This document shows, piece by piece, positions 14,239 through 16,194 of a DNA stretch of 16,194 nucleotides. The stretch is taken from the NCBI GenBank assembly GCA_964607575.1, contig CAZSLS010000160.1, positions 1 through 16,194 on the forward strand. Reading direction: 5' to 3'. Within the stretch, counting starts at the first letter, position 1; every line of letters begins with the position of its first letter. The position numbers and the translations under genes were made by a program. Under the pieces are notes generated by a model. It was given only the letters and a program-made list of their open reading frames with translations, had not been told where the DNA came from and ran no database searches. This DNA comes from BS750m-G57 sp964607575 (GTDB lineage: Bacteria; Planctomycetota; Phycisphaerae; SM23-33).

Positions 14239-16194
14239 TTACAGCGATTTGAGATATTCGATCAGCGCGTCGATATCCTCCGGGGGCAGGTGCGAGGTCC
14301 GCCCGTGCTTGTTACCGGGGTTGAATTTCGTCAGGACTTCCCGCAGCGTCGCGGCCCGCCCGTGATGCAGGTACGGGGCCCCCTGCCACAGTTCCACCAG
14401 AGTCGGGGTGTCGAACGTACCGGTGCGATCGGTGTCGACCTGCGTACCGACATTGAACGCTTCGAGGTTCGTAAACAGCGGTCCGGGATGACACAAGCTG
14501 CACTTGGTGCGCTCGTCTTCGAAGACGACCTTGCCCCGACGAGCTTTGGTTGACAGTTTCTTACCGCCATCAACCAACCACGGGCTCGGAATGGGCGCCA
14601 ATGAGCGGATGTAGGCCTGGACGGCCTGGACGTCGCCGGCGGATGGCTCCTTGAACAGCGTGTATTTAAAGCCCGCCGCGGTCGCGGTTTCCATATCCGC
14701 CCTGACGCCCTCGGACATTACCGGCGGGGTCTTGTGCGACAAGAGCATCGATCGCGTATTCTTCGGGCTGCCGATCCCGTCGTTCAGGAGGTCCCAGTTC
14801 AGACCGTCGATCCGCCCGTCGGGATGGCACGTCGCGCAGCTCAGCCAGAGTTCGTAGCAGTAGGTCGCATCGTGGAATATCTCTTCCCCGCGCCGCACGT
14901 CGTCGGCGGGCATCTGGAAGCCAAGCGAAACGCTGCGGGTCACTTCGTGTGTCTTGGCGTTGATCATGGCCAGGTCGCCCGAGAAATACATCGCCGCTGC
15001 CAACTGGCGTCCATCGGGCGAAATCGCCAGACCCCTGGGCCCCCGCCCTTCGAGTTCAAGCCACGCAATAACTTCATGCAGGTACACGCCCGCCCCGTAC
15101 TGCGCCGGGAGCCTGCCTGCAACCAGTTCGACCTGGCGGTTGGAATCGTCGTCCGGCGGAGATGCCCCATCCACGTAAATCGCCGCCCCGCGCACCGGAC
15201 CCTCGTCCGAATCGAACGCCCCCCTGCCGCCGTCGCCAAGCTGCGCCAACTGCAGCACCAGCCACTTATGCAACCTCGTCAGATCGAGCCTGCCCACTTC
15301 GTGAACGCCCGAGCAGGCGACGTACAGCTTCGAACCGTCCGGCGAAATCGCCAGGCCCCACGGATTAGCCGCCCCCAACCACGTGCGGTCGATCAGGACC
15401 GTCGCGTAGTGTTTCTTCGCGTGGAGATCTATCACGCTTATCGCGTTGGCGCTGATCCAACCGTATTCGATCTGCTCTGTGGGCAGGAGTGTCCGGGCGA
15501 GATTGTGCGCCGCATACGCCCAGCGTCCGTCGGGCGAAACGACCACGCCCAGAAGGTTCACGCTGTTGGGCGGGAGCATGATGTTCGTGACTGTCCCGGT
15601 GGATTCGAGGCCGATCAGCGAGACCGCGGCGCTTACCAGCGGATCGTTGGCGCTCCCGGCGGGCAGGCGGTTGCCCACGACCGCCAGCGACTCATCCGGA
15701 GTAACCGCGATGTATCGAGGTTCGCGAACCACGCGCCGGCGGGCGATTTCCTTCCCGCTGGCCAGGCTTACCATCGAAACGCTGTGTCCCGCCGAATCGG
15801 CCACCAGCAGCAGTCGCCTCTTGCGGGCGACCGCCAGACCGGTCGGGCGGATCGCATCGCTGAACCGCCGCACGATCTTACCGGATCGATTAACCTCCGC
15901 GACGGTCCCGGCGAGATGTTCCGCCACGAATATCGATTGAGAGTCCGCCGACCACGCCACGCCCATCGGCCTGGCTGCGAGCCTTGTTGCAGTCTTGACA
16001 CGCCCGAACGCGTCGAGCGTTATGAGAGCCTCCGCCGTATGGTCGCTGACCGCCAGCAACTCACCGTCCGGCGAGAACTCCACGTCCAGGGGCGATCTGT
16101 AGGCGCCCTCGGGCAGCGCCGAGCCTCCGGCGTCCGGTTCGTCCGGCGAACCGCCGCAACCGCCCAACCCAATCGCCAACATCAATAATAGAAT
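14239..16194 (-). CDS. Lipoprotein YVTN propeller fused to di-haem cytochrome c, N-terminus outside window
   Basis: The frame is open to the right edge, so the true start lies beyond 16194; the TTG at 16185 and ATG at 16182 are not needed as starts. The visible N-terminus reads ILLLMLAIGLGGCGG, a lipobox with the modifiable Cys in LGGC, so the protein is membrane-anchored. Counting from the TTG at 16185 (648 residues to the stop), residues about 30-430 form a YVTN-type propeller with repeated 'ISPDG' turns (for example VSPDGRWAYAAHN and ISPDGSKLYVACSG). The C-terminal part is a di-haem cytochrome c of the MauG / cytochrome c peroxidase type. CATCH at 450-454 and CSLCH at 562-566 bind two haems, followed by APYLHHGRAATLREVL and a final DIDALIEYLKSL helix. 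It could pass electrons from an oxidised sugar or from peroxide. It leads the visible operon (25 bases to the next gene). Domain calls are strong; the reaction is unknown. Confidence 0.9.
   Translation of the reverse strand: MLLLMLAIGLGGCGGSPDEPDAGGSALPEGAYRSPLDVEFSPDGELLAVSDHTAEALITLDAFGRVKTATRLAARPMGVAWSADSQSIFVAEHLAGTVAEVNRSGKIVRRFSDAIRPTGLAVARKRRLLLVADSAGHSVSMVSLASGKEIARRRVVREPRYIAVTPDESLAVVGNRLPAGSANDPLVSAAVSLIGLESTGTVTNIMLPPNSVNLLGVVVSPDGRWAYAAHNLARTLLPTEQIEYGWISANAISVIDLHAKKHYATVLIDRTWLGAANPWGLAISPDGSKLYVACSGVHEVGRLDLTRLHKWLVLQLAQLGDGGRGAFDSDEGPVRGAAIYVDGASPPDDDSNRQVELVAGRLPAQYGAGVYLHEVIAWLELEGRGPRGLAISPDGRQLAAAMYFSGDLAMINAKTHEVTRSVSLGFQMPADDVRRGEEIFHDATYCYELWLSCATCHPDGRIDGLNWDLLNDGIGSPKNTRSMLLSHKTPPVMSEGVRADMETATAAGFKYTLFKEPSAGDVQAVQAYIRSLAPIPSPWLVDGGKKLSTKARRGKVVFEDERTKCSLCHPGPLFTNLEAFNVGTQVDTDRTGTFDTPTLVELWQGAPYLHHGRAATLREVLTKFNPGNKHGRTSHLPPEDIDALIEYLKSL

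Noticed and set aside
14734..16188. Plus-strand open frame (484 codons) opposite the cytochrome-propeller gene
   Set aside because: The opposite strand has haem motifs and propeller repeats; this frame is Arg/Pro-rich with no recognisable domain.
1..16194. Mobile element or horizontal transfer signs (transposase, integrase, direct-repeat ends, tRNA)
   Set aside because: None seen; base composition appears even by eye across genes.

Overview
The window looks like a chromosomal segment from a member of the PVC group, most likely a planctomycete. The evidence is family content: ThuA joined to DUF1080, exported Gfo/Idh/MocA oxidoreductases, DUF2961, sialidase with FG-GAP repeats, and YVTN propellers with di-haem cytochrome. 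The DNA is GC-rich by eye and nearly every protein carries a signal peptide. No marker gene (rRNA, ribosomal protein) is present, so the taxonomic call is an inference. I see no tRNA, rRNA, CRISPR array, insertion sequence or integrase, and no gene-free stretch longer than about 100 bases.

Layout. Minus strand, left: the start of a double zinc-ribbon (zf-TFIIB) protein that runs off the left edge (1-346), then an exported ThuA + DUF1080 protein (439-2010). A 95-bp divergent spacer separates this from two plus-strand genes: an exported fusion of a Gfo/Idh/MocA oxidoreductase with a glycerophosphodiester phosphodiesterase domain (2106-3857), and an exported protein joining a heparinase-C-terminal-like beta-sandwich to a SAM methyltransferase (3946-5262). 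The methyltransferase gene meets, with one base between stop codons, the last gene of a long minus-strand array.

That array reads, in transcription order: a lipoprotein YVTN propeller with C-terminal di-haem cytochrome c (16194-14239, start outside the window), an exported YVTN propeller (14213-13035), a ribose-type ABC importer in the order ATPase (12957-11452), permease (11455-10412), binding lipoprotein (10379-9441), a sialidase with FG-GAP tail (9390-6967), and a DUF2961/GH172-type protein (6952-5264). Spacings are 25, 77, -4, 32, 50 and 14 bases, consistent with a single operon whose promoter lies outside the window.

How the parts may work together (inference). The locus looks like a carbohydrate scavenging unit. 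Sialidase-like and GH172-like enzymes would trim a complex glycan outside the cell. The oxidoreductase and DUF1080 domain fit the recently described route in which a sugar is oxidised at C3 and the keto-glycoside bond is then cleaved. The GDPD domain would cut a glycerol-phosphodiester, and the ABC importer would take up a released sugar. The cytochrome-propeller lipoprotein could accept or transfer electrons outside the membrane. Two predicted-exported proteins contain domains that normally need soluble cytoplasmic cofactors (NAD(P) and SAM), which is the most puzzling feature of the locus. Seven of the nine complete genes have clear Shine-Dalgarno motifs, five of them with the same GGAGAC core; these fix starts internal to the longest open frames in several cases.
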